Shown: positions 25,561 to 38,601, counted from the stretch's first letter. The stretch is DNA of 64,000 nt from Mimachlamys varia (GCA_947623455.1 OX392534.1:12720001-12784000), one strand, 5' to 3'. Program-made: numbers and translations. Notes: a model not told the origin generated them from the sequence alone.

Positions 25561-25745
25561 ACCTGTGTATTCATCTCTGTATAATACATCTGTAATTAAT
25601 TATATGTCATAAGTATGTTGTCGTCTCTATATTTTACACATATAGTTTACCTTTCTCTATATGGAAACTGTAATCCTCTCTTTATTGTACCCCTGTACAT
25701 AATGTAACACTCTCTCTATTTTTATACTTGGTGTAGTTCTCCTCA
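25561..25745. repeat. Decayed right edge of the 25-bp array
   Basis: TCATCTCTGTATAATACATC, TCGTCTCTATATTTTACAC and TCCTCTCTTTATTGTACC are recognisable but diverged units with irregular spacing, the usual appearance of an array margin no longer homogenised. Confidence 0.7.
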
Positions 25746-27000
25746 AATTGTATATAAATGATCTGTGATATGTACACCTTTGTAAAAAAAACTGTTGATC
25801 CATATGACCAACTGCTCAGTATCGGGTGAGGAATTTTACGGATAACAGAAAGGCTGTTCATGGGACCAGCGATGCATAAGTACCGCGGTCCTGGCATTGA
25901 TATCGATATATTGGGGAGTGGATCTGAACAGCTTCCCCAATCTAGGCCCCGCCGTCCTTATCAAGGCCCAAGACTTGACAGACCAAAGATTGCTTCGCGA
26001 AATACATTTTTTTTACAGTTGTATAAAATGGCTGCATATTGTGATGTCTGTACCGTGTCTTTGATAGTGTAAGACAAGAATCAGACAGATGCTGAAGCTC
26101 AGTAATATTCCACGTAATGCCCGTCCGGACTTTTTTTTTGGAGTCACGGTGAGAGATTCCAGCTCTGGTTATTTTATTTCTACGTAAAATTTATTAATTT
26201 TGATATCATTTTTTTTTAAAGATTTACTACAAGCACGAGACTGTGCAGCACAGACGGAATGAAAAACCTCAATGATTTATGACATCATAGTCGTATTTAC
26301 TTACTATAGGAGTCAAGGTTAATGTCAAGGTCATCATAATAGAGGATTTCGACTTGCTATCACGTATAATATATATATAATAGCGGGAACCAGATAGTCA
26401 ATTTTTTGGTGAAATTTAATCGCTTGACGTATCAAGCCGAAATTTGGCTATTATTTTCATTGGGATTTTAGAAATCCCAATTTACTAAAGACTAAAGACA
26501 TAAAAAGAAAATTTGAAACTTTTGTTTTTATATATTTTTTTAATTATTTATATTTCGCTATGTTATCTACAGTTGTGGTAACGCACAACGCACCAAAAAC
26601 TGCGTGCGTGCATCGTGCAAACATTGTGCACCCATCGTTCACACACCGTTCGCCCATGGTGCTCACAACTGGGCGATCTAAAGATCGTGCGTTTATGTGT
26701 GTGATTCTCATCGCACACACGCATGATTTGTTACAATTGGGTGATAAATATTACGGAATGAAAACAATATGGAATCCTTATCCAAAAACTATATAAATTC
26801 GCATCATATTTACTGGGATTATGTTAACTTTACAATATACAGTAAACAGTTTAACAGTGACCATGAGACACTCAAGTGCGGGTTTAGCTCCAAGGTAACA
26901 GAACAGGTTAATAACATGTCAGAGTTTTCCCTGTCCCGTGTGCGACGATCCGCTACGTTACGATAGCCATATTGCCGAGCGACCATTATGAAAACAAACT
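25746..27000. other. Non-coding AT-rich DNA, no gene seen
   Basis: Frames of 65-78 codons at 25860-26072, 26560-26796 and 26769-26966 show no known motif. T and A homopolymers (up to about 10) are scattered. There is no support for exons. Confidence 0.5.
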
Positions 27001-27193
27001 GGCCCCGGTTTCATCAACGTTCCTTAACTTAAGGAAATTCCTTAACTTAAAAATCTCCATAGGAAAGCATTACAGTATTTAAGGAAAATTCCTTAACTAA
27101 GGATTTTCTCCTTAAATTCTGTAATGCTTTCCTATGGAGATTTTTAAGTTAAGGAATTTCCTTAAGTTAAGGAACGTTGATGAAACCGGGGCC
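27001..27193. mobile_element. Palindromic MITE, 193 bp
   Basis: Starts GGCCCCGGTTTCATCAACGT and ends with its exact reverse complement. The arms pair over about 90 bases with a few mismatches around a short centre near 27097. Internal TTCCTTAACTTAAGGAA-type phrases are themselves nearly palindromic. The terminal motif recalls widespread invertebrate foldback repeats. No clear target duplication was found: CTGG or ACT can be matched depending on where the ends are drawn. Confidence 0.85.
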
Positions 27194-27458
27194 TGGACTC
27201 TTATAATTAGTTATTTGAGCCTACATATATGGTCTATGTACAGGTATATAACTTGGTAAAAGAGCTTGTCAATAAGTGTCTATTTGGTTTGTTTCAAAAG
27301 CTACAAAAAGACTATTACTCATTTTATGAAATATATAGATAGAAATATCAGCTAATGTATATAGTGAAAATATAGAAATATGTTAAAAACAACAAGCGCG
27401 AAACCGTATTTATTACATTTTTGCCTGTGAAATATAGAAAATTATCAAACTGATAAAA

Positions 27459-27545
27459 CTTATATTTTCACTGCTGTGATGAGCAGTGAAAATATAAGAT
27501 TTTGCCGTGAAAATATAAGATTTTGCAGTGAAAATATAAGGCTTT
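27459..27545. repeat. Perfect hairpin followed by copies of its right arm
   Basis: CTTATATTTTCACTGCT (27459-27475) is the exact reverse complement of AGCAGTGAAAATATAAG (27482-27498), with a 6-base loop. The right arm then repeats as GTGAAAATATAAGATTTTGC with a 20-base period to about 27540. A diverged GCTGTGAAAATATAATC lies near 44325. Confidence 0.8.
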
Positions 27546-27548
27546 TTC

Positions 27549-27773
27549 AGTGTAACGTGAAAAAGTGACCCGCCAATAAGAAAGTACCCGGGGTCATTAT
27601 TCTACGTTGCAAAAGTTACCCAGGTCGTTATTTTACAGTAGAAATCTTACTCAGCCTTCTGAAGAAAAATGACCCCACTCGATATTTCTGTAATTCGTCC
27701 CCTTGAGAAAGAGACCCGCCGTAGATTTCAACGGTGGGTAGTTTTAAACTGGGTAATTTTTTCACATTACACC
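27549..27773. mobile_element. Small element with imperfect inverted ends
   Basis: AGTGTAACGTGAAAAAGTGA at the left pairs with the reverse complement of the right end, GGTGTAATGTGAAAAAATTA, with four mismatches in 20. The interior alternates ACCCGG/GACCCGCC-type and TTATTTTAC-type phrases and has no open frame. It is probably a diverged MITE. No target duplication was identified. Confidence 0.45.
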
Positions 27774-28128
27774 GGAACTTTTGTATGAGTTGTTCCCCTT
27801 GATCGGAATCGAACATGACATTGGAGGCTCGGTATATTGTTGTCGTCTGCTAGAACTTGTCTATTGTGGAAAGATGGTCTTGAAGAAATGGCACCAATAG
27901 TAAATATTGATAAGAAACTGCTGCAGGATTTAATATGTAATGAATTGGAAGATGAGAATGGTTCAACTTTTCCATTCATCTTATCCCAATCAGCTGTGTA
28001 CTGGACCCGATCGGGTGTGATTTCGACGGATTAGGACTACCATTAGTCTAGTTACTTTCCAGTAGGCAAGTAAAGAAAACAAATCATGAAAGTATCTTAG
28101 TCCTCTTTCGAAATGTAATAAAAAGAAA
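27774..28128 (+). other. Unassigned DNA with one unrecognised short frame
   Basis: An open frame runs to a TAG at 28032-28034. Its first ATG, at 27888, gives a 48-residue peptide beginning MAPIVNIDKKLLQDLICNEL. It is mildly acidic and has ordinary protein-like composition, but I recognise no family. No start context or splice site makes it convincing. Confidence 0.3.
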
Positions 28129-28220
28129 ATTCAATGGTTTGCCGTTTAATATCAAATATATTTCACTTGTATGGCAGATTTTTTTTTTTATATTTGATAT
28201 TAAACGGTAAACCATTGAAT
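28129..28220. repeat. 92-bp hairpin
   Basis: ATTCAATGGTTTGCCGTTTA at 28129 pairs with TAAACGGTAAACCATTGAAT ending at 28220. The pairing continues inward through TATCAAATATA, leaving a loop of about 30 bases that contains a T run. It could be a very short foldback element. Confidence 0.8.
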
Positions 28221-28721
28221 ATCCTCTATATATTGCTTAACCATTTCTAAATTTATATCAACCACGACTGTCATCGCACAATGTTCGTTTATCGTGCGCC
28301 CACATGTGCGTTAGAAATAATCGCCCAGGATCGTTTCGTTCTCACATCGTTGACTTTTTCCCTACTATCATTTTTCTGGGAGACACACGTACACATATGT
28401 ATGTCCCTAGACCGAGTGTTGACAGACTCCACACGATGCACTGAAAGGAGCCGAATTACGACATTTAAAATTTTGAAAATTGAAAAATGTCCTGGGATTC
28501 GAGAATATATAGATTGCATGATTCAGAAATGGTGAATCGGAAAATCAATTGAACAATACTATGGAGTAGACCACGAAACTATGACGTCATAGTAATTAAC
28601 TTAATGTATACATATAATGTACCACAGTAAGACAACACAGTTCTTAGTTGGGTCGTCCTTTCTTGTTTAATTACATAGCTTTTATGACCATTGAGGGGGG
28701 CATTTTTATCGAAAATTGATC

Positions 28722-28757
<36 letters not shown>

Positions 28758-29570
28758 TGTAAAATTACTCTAAACACCCTATTTTGAGTTCAAAACTAGC
28801 TGTAACAAATTATTAGGTCCCTGTGAAAGACACCTATAACACGGTCGCGTTGTACATCATTAGGTACTCTACACCACGATGTGGATGACCGACTTCCGGT
28901 CACGGGTGCTGAAAGGTCGGTTAATTTTACAAAATGAAAACTTGTTTCGGCCTTCTACACTGTACGTCACGCTGCACTAAATAAATCACCACCGGTTGTG
29001 GTAGACGTATTACGATAAGATTAGTCACTGTAGGGTGTCTACCAAACATTGGTTATAACATTCGACAGAAAACCAATATTTTGTTGCTTTCATTTTGTCA
29101 CCTTTTTATGCCGAAAGCAGCATGACAAGAGCAGATAAACAAATGTAAGCATTTGCACAAGTGATTAGCTACATGTTCCTATATCTAGACAGGGGTCTGC
29201 ACCTGATAGTGAACAGAGGGGAAACAGTTTAAATATTCATAATTCAAACGGTTTCGTCAATGTATGTATCTCAGTAATTCTTTTCTGTAGTTTACGTGAC
29301 AAAAATCAATTAGAGTTGTTATGCAAGGTTGTTTGGATACAACACAGGGGCCAATAATGAAATACAAACCCACATGACCTCCAGTAGCATCTGATGACCT
29401 TGCCAACTAATCACCACAAACAATGTTTGGGACCGATTGGGAATTGTCTGGTGAGGTCGAGATTCAACTAAACACACTGATGGATGTTATGGATTGTTCT
29501 GCAGACATCCCGTCAATCTCCAAGTCCGAACAATAAAGTTAATTTGTGTAGAAAATACGATAACGTGAAA
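28221..29570. other. Non-coding DNA, no gene seen
   Basis: Frames at 28281-28535 (+) and 28289-28519 (-) overlap antisense and are not recognised. A TGACGTCA palindrome lies at 28582-28589 and a C run at 28726-28753. The remainder shows no structure before the 36-bp array. Confidence 0.5.
28726..28753 (+). repeat. Poly-C tract, 28 C
   Basis: An uninterrupted run of 28 cytosines, flanked by TTAA on the left and AATG on the right. The G-rich complement could form quadruplexes, and the length is likely variable. Confidence 0.9.
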
Positions 29571-32500
29571 AAGCCTGATATACACAAGTCATACACCCAC
29601 GACACTAGGTCTGATATACATAAGTCATACACTCACGACACTTGGTCTTATATATATAAGTCATATACACACGACACTAGGTCTGAAATACACAAGTCAT
29701 ATACTCACGACACTTGGTCTGATATACACAAGTCATATACTCACGACACTTGGTCTGATATATACAAGTCATACACTCACGACACTAGGTCTGATATACA
29801 TAAGTCATATACTCACGACACTTGGTCTGATATACATAAGTCATATACTCACGACACTTGGTCTGAGATACATAAGTCATACACACACGACACTTGGTCT
29901 GATATACATAAGTCATATACTCACGACACTTGGTCTGATATACATAAGTCATACACACACGACACTAGGTCTGATATACACAAGTCATACACTCACGACA
30001 CAAGGTCTGATATACACAAGTCATACACTCACGACACTAGGTCTGATATACGCAAGTCGTACAACACGACACTAGGTCTGATATACACAAGTCATACACT
30101 CACGACACTAGGTCTGATATACACAAGTCATAAACACACGACAGTAAGTCTAATATACACAAGTCATACACTCACGACACTAGGTTTGATATACACAAGT
30201 CATACACTCTCGACACTAGGTCTGATATACACAAGTCATACACTCACGACACTAGGTCTGATATACACAAGTCATACACACACGACACTTGGTCTGATAT
30301 ACACAAGTCATACACTCGCGACACTAGGTCTGATATACACAAGTCATACACTCACGACACTAGGTTTGATATACACAAGTCATACACTCACGACACTAGG
30401 TCTGATATACACAAGTCATACACTCACGACACTAAGTTTGATACACACAAGTCATACACTCACGACACTAGGTCTGATACACACAAGTCATACACTCACG
30501 ACACTAGGTCTGATACACACAAGTCATACACTCGCGACACTAGGTCTGATATACACAAGTCATAAACACACGACACTAGGTCTGATATACACAAGTCATA
30601 CACTCACGACACTAGGTTTGATATACACAAGTCATACACTCATGACACTAGGTCTGATATACACAAGTCATACACTCACGACACTAGGTCTGATACACAC
30701 AAGTCATACACTCACGACACTAGGTCTGATATACACAAGTCATACACTCACGACACTAGGTCTGATACACACAAGTCATACACTCACGACACTAGGTCTG
30801 ATATATACAACTCATACACACACGACACTAGGTTTGTTATACACAAGTCATACACTCACGACACTAAGTCTGATATACACAACCAATACAATCACGACAC
30901 TAGGTCTGATATACACAAGTCATACACTCACGACACTAGGTCTGATATACACAAGTCATACACACACGACACTAGGTCTGATATACACAAGTCATACACT
31001 CACGACACTAGGTCTGATATACACAACCAATACAATCACGACACTAGGTCTGATATACACAAGTCATACACACACGACACTAGGTCTGATATACACAAGT
31101 CATACACACACGACACTAAGTTTGATATACACAAGTCATACACACACGACACTAGGTCTGATATACACAACTCATACACTCACGACACTTGGTCTGATAT
31201 ACACAACTCATACACTCATGACACTAGGTCTGATATACACAAGTCATACACTCACGACACTAGGTCTGATATACACAAGTCATACACTCACGACACTAGG
31301 TCTGAGATACGCTAGTCAGACACTAACGACACTAGGTCTGATACAAACAAGTCATACACTCACGACACTTGGTCTGATATACACAAGTCATACACTCATG
31401 ACACTAGGTCTGATATACACAAGTCATACACTCACGACACTAGGTCTGATACACACAAGTCATACACTCACGACACTAGGTCTGATATACACAAGTCATA
31501 CACTCACGACACTAGGTCTGATACACACAAGTCATACACTCACGACACTAGGTCTGATATATACAACTCATACACACACGACACTAGGTTTGTTATACAC
31601 AAGTCATACACTCACGACACTAAGTCTGATATACACAAGTCATACACTCACGACACTAGGTCTGATATACACAAGTCATACACTCAAGACACTAGGTCTG
31701 ATATACACAAGTCATACACTCACGACACTATGTTTGATATACACAAGTCATACACTCACGACACTAGGTCTGATATACACAACCAATACAATCACGACAC
31801 TAGGTCTGATATACACAAGTCATACACACACGACACTAGGTCTGATATACACAAGTCATACATATACGACACTAGGTCTGATATACACAAGTCATACACA
31901 TACGACACTAGGTCTGATATACACAAGTCATACACTCACGACACTAGGTCTGATATACACAAGTCATACACTCACGACACTAGGTCTGATATACACAAGT
32001 CATACACTCACGACACTAGGTCTGATATACACAAGTCATACACTCACGACACTAGGTCTGATATACACAAGTCATACACTCACGACACTAGGTCTGATAT
32101 ACACAAGTCATACACTCACGACACTAGGTCTGATATACACAAGTCATACACTTACGACACTAGGTCTGATATACACAACCAATACAATCACGACACTAGG
32201 TCTGATATACACAACTCATACACACACGACACTAGGTCTGATATACACAAGTCATACACACACGATACTAGGTCTGATATACACAAGTCATACACACACG
32301 ACACTAGGTCTAATATACACAAGTCATACACTCACGACACTAGGTCTCATATACACAAGTCATACACACACGACACTTGGTCTGATATACACAAGTCATA
32401 CACTCACGACACTAGGTCTCATATACACAGGTCATACACACACGACACTAGGTCTGATACACACAAGTCATACACACACGACACTTGGTCTGATATACAC

Positions 32501-33912
32501 AAGTCATACACTCACGACACTAGGTCTGATATACACAAGTCATACACTCACGACACTAGGTCTGATACACACAAGTCATACACTCACGACACTAGGTCTG
32601 ATATATACAACTCATACACACACGACACTAGGTTTGTTATACACAAGTCATACACTCACGACACTAAGTCTGATATACACAACCAATACAATCACGACAC
32701 TAGGTCTGATATACACAAGTCATACACTCACGACACTAGGTCTGATATACACAAGTCATACACTCACGACACTAGGTTTGATATACACAAGTCATACACT
32801 CACGACACTAGGTCTGATATACACAACCAATACAATCACGACACTAGGTCTGATATACACAAGTCATACACACACGACACTAAGTCTGATATACACAAGT
32901 CATACACATACGACACTAGGTCTGATATACACAAGTCATACACATACGACACTAGGTCTGATATACACAAGTCATACACTCACGACACTAGGTCTGATAT
33001 ACACAAGTCATACACTCACGACACTAGGTCTGATATACACAAGTCATACACTCACGACACTAGGTCTGATATACACAAGTCATACACTCACGACACTAGG
33101 TCTGATATACACAAGTCATACACTCACGACATTAGGTCTGATATACACAAGTCATACACTCACGACACTAGGTCTGATATACACAAGTCATACACTCACG
33201 ACGCTAGGTTTTATATACACAAGTCATACACTCACGACACTAGGTCTGATATACACAAGTCATACACTCACGACACTTGGTCTGATATACACAACCAATA
33301 CAATCACGACACTAGGTCTGATATACACAACTCATACACACACGACACTAGGTCTGATATACACAAGTCATACACTCACGACACTAGGTCTGATACACAC
33401 AAGTCATACACACACGACACTAGGTCTGATATACACAAATCATACACACACGACACTAGGTCTGATATACACAACCAATACAATCACGACACTAGGTCTG
33501 ATATACACAAGTCATACACTCACGACACTTGGTCTGATATACACAAGTCATACACTCACGACACTTGGTCTGATATACACAAGTCATACACTCATGACAC
33601 TAGGTCTGATATACACAAGTCATACACTCACGACACTAGGTTTTATACACACAAGTCATACACACACGACACTAGGTCTGATATACACAAGTCATACACA
33701 CACGACACTTGGTCTGATATACACAACCAATACAATCACGACACTAGGTCTGATATATACAAGTCATACACTCACGACACTAGGTCTGATATACACAACC
33801 AATACAATCACGACACTAGGTCTGATATATACAAGTCATACACTCACGACACTAGGTCTGATATACACAAGTCATACACACACGACACTAGGTCTGATAT
33901 ACACAAGTCATG
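29571..33912. repeat. Minisatellite, 36-bp unit, about 120 copies
   Basis: TCTGATATACACAAGTCATA, CACTCACGAC and ACTAGG recur every 36 bases. Common variants are CACACACGAC, CTTGG for CTAGG, and ACAACCAATACAATCACGAC. A rare marker pair (ATATATACAACTCATACAC then GGTTTGTTATAC) occurs at 30801, 31557 and 32601, shifts of 756 and 1,044 bases, exactly 21 and 29 units, showing block duplication. Because 36 is divisible by three, two plus-strand frames stay open for very long distances: 1,484 codons at 29484-33938 (repeat GLIYTSHTLTTL) and 743 codons at 31730-33961 (repeat SDIHKSYTHDTR). A two-base deletion near 30060 switches the long frame from one repeat peptide to the other. Simultaneous openness in two frames argues against a coding exon. 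Confidence 0.97.
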
Positions 33913-35514
33913 GCCATATAGTACGATATGCAGGTTAGCATTTCACGACAAAATGGTTTAACAGTTATGCACACTCACAATATTAGACCTGAGTAAGATA
34001 GTAATTATAACTTTACAAAGACGACTAATTAACAGGAACAGAATTGAAATCAAGTATTATATTTTTGAGCTGAAGATATTTATTCGCTACGTACGTCACG
34101 GTTTAAGGCACAGTTACCACGGCGCATTCGATAGCAACCCTGGATAAGTTGTTTTGGCACATTCGATACAAGTTCTGTTAGCACAGGTCTTACTTTAAGT
34201 TTCGAACGCATCCAAGAGCAAACAACTGACGAAATCAAGAGCAGATAACCAATTTTGTATAACTGGGAGTAATCGTGCTAGGTCAATATTCGCGAATGCG
34301 AGGGCACTGTACTACAAATGGTAGAGCGTGCTGGTAATGGCCATTCATCTACTTCCTGCCGAGAAAACGCAGGAGGGAATCAGGGAAAGACATCGCTTCA
34401 GATTAAGATGATATCTACGCAAATTACATCTCGGTTGTGTGTGCCGCCAAAATCATATAAAGGAGGCGGGACCAGCAATGCACGTGCTGTGACGTTATGA
34501 CGTATGGTTGACGATGTACTGTAACATTCCGTCTGACAACTAGGGCATAGTAATTTGTACTATGTTAATACTAACAATAAACGACAAAGAGGATCAGTCA
34601 ACATGAATGTGTGTCACCCTGGTGGTCTAACAGGGATGACTGGAGTAACGATATGGAGGGGAATAGGGAGAACATCGCAGGGAAGGAAAGAAAGCGGAAA
34701 AAAAGGAACGTCATTACGAGGAGGAAATGAGAGGGTATTTGAATAAGGAGAGGAGGGAGAAGGGTGGGACTTAGAAGAAGGACAAACATATGAACGGAGG
34801 AGGCAAAAAAAGCAAAGAAAATGTTGAAGTAGAAACGGGATTTGAATGAGGGTTTGGGTGAAGATTGAGGTACATTGTAGGAAAATGAATAAGGAAAATT
34901 AAATAAATTGATGAGAAGTGGCAGAGTAAGAAGGAATGGAAAGAGGGTGAGGAAAGCAGGAGAGGAGAAGGTGTAAAGGGCCCGAGACATACCAGTATTA
35001 AATAACGGGATGCTGAGATAAAGGAGAGAGTGGAGGGAGGCTGGGAGAGGGGCTGGTCTCGTGCCCTATCAACAGCTTTGTCGTTTAGTATTATGTTCAT
35101 GAGGATAGAAACCTTTTGCCTTCAAGGCACGAGGAAGGCATGGATACCAAATACATAGAGGTCAGATATAGCGCCATTTCACACATGTTTAGGAAAGACC
35201 ACAAGAGGGATGTTAGGAAAATGTTTGGAAGGTATGGGAGAAGGAATGGCAGGGAATGAACAAAATGGTTAGGTTTTTGCTTTATTAAGTTATATTTACG
35301 CCATCTTAGTATATGCGATATGAGTTTCTGTGTATTGGCCTCCTAGCGATAGTGCGAAACTGATGCCGACACTATAGTGATTAGGAACTAAAGCAAACAA
35401 GATAGGAGCTGCTAAGGAATAGTAAAAAGTGTTAGCGAAAGAAAACATGGTCTATGTATTAAAGAAGATAGAAAAGAATATCACACGGAAAAATATAAAC
35501 AGAAGAAAGTCCAA
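33913..35514. other. Non-coding DNA with a purine-rich tract
   Basis: 34640-35060 is strongly purine-biased on the plus strand (GGAAGGAAAGAAAGCGG, GAGGAGGGAGAAGG) without a regular period. The minus-strand frames of 109-130 codons there are Phe/Leu/Ser/Pro-rich translations of polypyrimidine. Nothing else is supported. Confidence 0.55.
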
Positions 35515-37110
35515 CGTGAATACAGAGGAAGACTGACAGTATACAGATGAAGGTTGACAGTAAACAGAGGAAGGTTGACAATATACAGAGGAAAGTTGAC
35601 ATTATACAGAGGAAGGTTGACAGTATACAGAGGAAGGTTGACAGTATACAGAGGGAGGTTGACATTATACAGAGGAAGGTTGATAGTATACAGAGGAAGG
35701 TTGACAGTATACAGAGGAAGGTTGACAGTATACAGAGGGAGGTTGACATTATACAGAGGAAGGTTGACAGTAAACAAAGGAAGGTTGACAGTATACAGAG
35801 GGAGGTTGGCAGTAAACAGAGGAAGGTTGACAGTATACAGAGGAAGGTTGACAGTATACAGAGGAAGGTTGACAGTATACAGAGGAAGGTTAACAGTATA
35901 CAGAGGAAGGTTGGCAGTATACAGAGGAAGGTTGGCATTATACAGAGGAAGGTTGGCATTATACAGAGGAAGGTTGACAGTATACAGAGGAAGGTTGACA
36001 GTAAACAGAGGAAGGTTGACAGTATACAGAGGAAGGTTGACAGTATACAGAGGAAGACTGACAGTATACAGAGGAAGGTTGGCAGTATACAGAGGAAGGT
36101 TGACAGTATACAGAGGAAGGTTGACAGTATACAGAGGTATTTTAGATAGTATACAGATGAAGGTTGGCATTATACAGAGGAAGGTTGACAGTATACAGAC
36201 GAAGGTTGACAATATACAGAGGAAGGTTGACAGTATACAGAGGAAGGTTGACAGTATACAGAGGAAGGTTGACAGTATACAGAGGAAGGTTGACAGTATA
36301 CAGAGGAAGGTTGACAGTATACAGAGGAAGGTTGACAGTATACAGAGGAAGGTTGACAGTATACAGAGGATGGTTGACAGTATACAGAGGGATGTTGATA
36401 GTAAACAGAGGAAGGTTGACAGTATACAGAGGAAGGTTGACAGTATACAGAGGAAGGTTGACAGTATACAGAGGAAGGTTGACAGTATACAGAGGGAGGT
36501 TGACAGTATACAGAGGAAGGTTGGCAGTATACAGAGGAAGGTTGTTAGTATACAGAGGAAGGTTGACAGTATACAGAGGAAGGTTGACAGTAAACAGAGG
36601 AAGGTTGTTAGTAAACAGAGGAAGGTTGACAGTATACAGAGGAAGGTTGACAGTATACAGAGGAAGGTTGACAGTATACAGAGGAAGGTTGACAGTAAAC
36701 AGAGGAAGGTTGTTAGTAAACAGAGGAAGGTTGACAGTATACAGAGGGAGGTTGACAGTATACAGAGGAAGGTTGACAGTATACAGAGGAAGGTTGACAG
36801 TATACAGAGGAAGGTTGGCAGTATACAGAGGAAGGTTGGCATTATACAGAGGAAGGTTGGCATTATACAGAGGAAGGTTGACAGTATACAGAGGAAGGTT
36901 GACAGTATACAGAGGAAGGTTGACAGTATACAGAGGAAGGTTGACAGTATACAGAGGAAGGTTGACAGTAAACAGAGGAAGGTTGACAGTATACAGAGGA
37001 AGGTTGATAGTATACAGAGGAAGGTTGACAGTATACAGATGAATATTGACAATACACAGAGGATAGTTGACAGTATACAGAAGAAGGTTTAGAGTATAAA
37101 TAGGAAGATT
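35515..37110. repeat. Minisatellite, 21-bp unit, about 75 copies
   Basis: AGGTTGACAGTATACAGAGGA repeats every 21 bases with few variants (ACATTATAC, GGCAGTATAC, CAGTAAACAG, TTGTTAGTATAC). 21 is divisible by three and the unit lacks stops in most frames. Long frames are therefore open in two plus-strand registers (RKVDSIQ, GRLTVYR) and three minus-strand registers (LSTFLCI, NLPLYTV, QPSSVYC), up to 523 codons. Five open frames at once is a composition effect. Both margins decay over about 60-80 bases, and diverged copies trail to about 37230. Confidence 0.97.
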
Positions 37111-38601
37111 TTCTGTATATAGAGGAAAGAAGACAAAGAGTAATGTTGACAGTATACAGGGAAAGGTTGGCAGTATACAAACGACATATACAGAGGAGGG
37201 ATGACAGTATACGGAGAGAGGTTGACAATATGCAAAGCAAAGTTCACACTGTGCGTGTGTTTGGTTGTATACATTTGTATAATCACCGCGCACCGTTTGT
37301 AATACTTTTGTACATGGGCGGTACAGGGTCGGCCTCGCCCTGTTATTGAACTATGGGTTGACCTCGGCCCCTATCGGTCCACCTTACCCAATGATTTTTC
37401 TCGGTCCAGTCTACTTTTTATAATACTTACCAGATATTTTGAGGGGTATGTGTAAAGACCATCTCTCACTATTCTTTACTCTTGTTTGTACCCAGCACCA
37501 TCTGCTATAATTTATACACACTATATTGTATATAATTCCTGTTGGTGGGATAGTATGGTAAAATAGATTGCTGGTGTGTCACACCAAAAAATTAAAAAGT
37601 GTGCAGAGTTCTGATTGGTCGAAATCCGTGATCATGAAATGTGTTGGCATGTTCGGGCTATTAACAGTATTACGAGGCGATGGCAAGCTGTGCCCGTCTT
37701 CACAACTCGACACTAATTAGTAAAAACTCTCGAACTGAACATACGGGTCCTGCTGATGGCCACCATAACGATGGTTTTATGTCATTGGCTTGTTTTTTTT
37801 GAAGCGGATAAAAACTGTTTAACGTATTTCTCAGCTTTACGTAATCACGAGAGAAATCCAAAAATATCACTTAAATTGTTCCATTTAAAATTGCATTTTG
37901 AATCTGAGGTTTTTGTTACAAATTGAAAGAACTTGCGCGCGTCTTTAATTTAAAGTACACTGTTGTACGACTGGATAAAGTATCGAGGCACGGCTACGTG
38001 AGGGCGAAACATATTATAATTAAATTCCACAATATTGCGGTAGTAAAGAATGGCAAAAACAAATTAACTGTCGAAGTTTCAGAGCGACTAGCTCTTAAGG
38101 AATAACATGACGAAAACATCAGTTCTGTAAAATCATCTATACTTGAACGTCTTCCGATGAAGGCTCTGAAAACATTTTAGTGACACCATGATTTATTATA
38201 AATAAAAGAAATGCGGATGTCATTGGTGCATTATAAACCACGATTGTGAAAAAAGAAAACCGCGATTATTGGCGTGGCTAGGGGTGCTTTGAAGTGTATG
38301 CAGATATGATGCCGAAGCACCGGCAGGGGCGGGTACGGCAGGGGGATACTGTACGTCCACCTCCCGGAAGGGGGATCTGGGGAATTCCCCCGAGAAAAAA
38401 ATCGATTTCCTCAAGGTCTTTAGAGCATTTTAAGTGTTCTAGTGCCTATTTTCAGATATACTGAATAAAAGAATAAACACGCTCATTTTCTTGTACAATA
38501 GTCTCATTTTTTTTTTATAACAGATGTGTTTTGAAAGTTTTTTTTTTACAAAAATTATGTGTACGCACCTGTGTACCCGCGTATAAGAAGCAACGTCCCT
38601 G
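37111..38601. other. Non-coding DNA, one unrecognised 60-codon frame
   Basis: A TGGTGTGTCACACCA palindrome lies near 37571 and TCTGATTGG near 37611. The frame 37923-38105 begins with TTG, not ATG, and reads through VVRLDKVSRHGYVRAKHIII. Its composition is protein-like but there is no identifiable domain. I do not call a gene. Confidence 0.45.

Noticed and set aside
28281..28535. Paired sense and antisense ORFs
   Set aside because: Both are short and mutually overlapping, and neither shows a known domain.
29484..33938. A giant 1,484-residue repeat protein
   Set aside because: The DNA is a 36-bp array with a second long open frame; openness follows from unit length and lack of stop codons. 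No signal peptide, start context or domain supports a gene.
35459..37293. Coiled-coil-like (RKVDSIQ)n and leucine-rich (LSTFLCI)n proteins
   Set aside because: Five frames of the same 21-bp array are open at once, so none is preferentially coding.
37923..38105. A 60-residue protein
   Set aside because: It starts at TTG and has no recognisable domain or flanking signals; kept only as a note in the regional entry.
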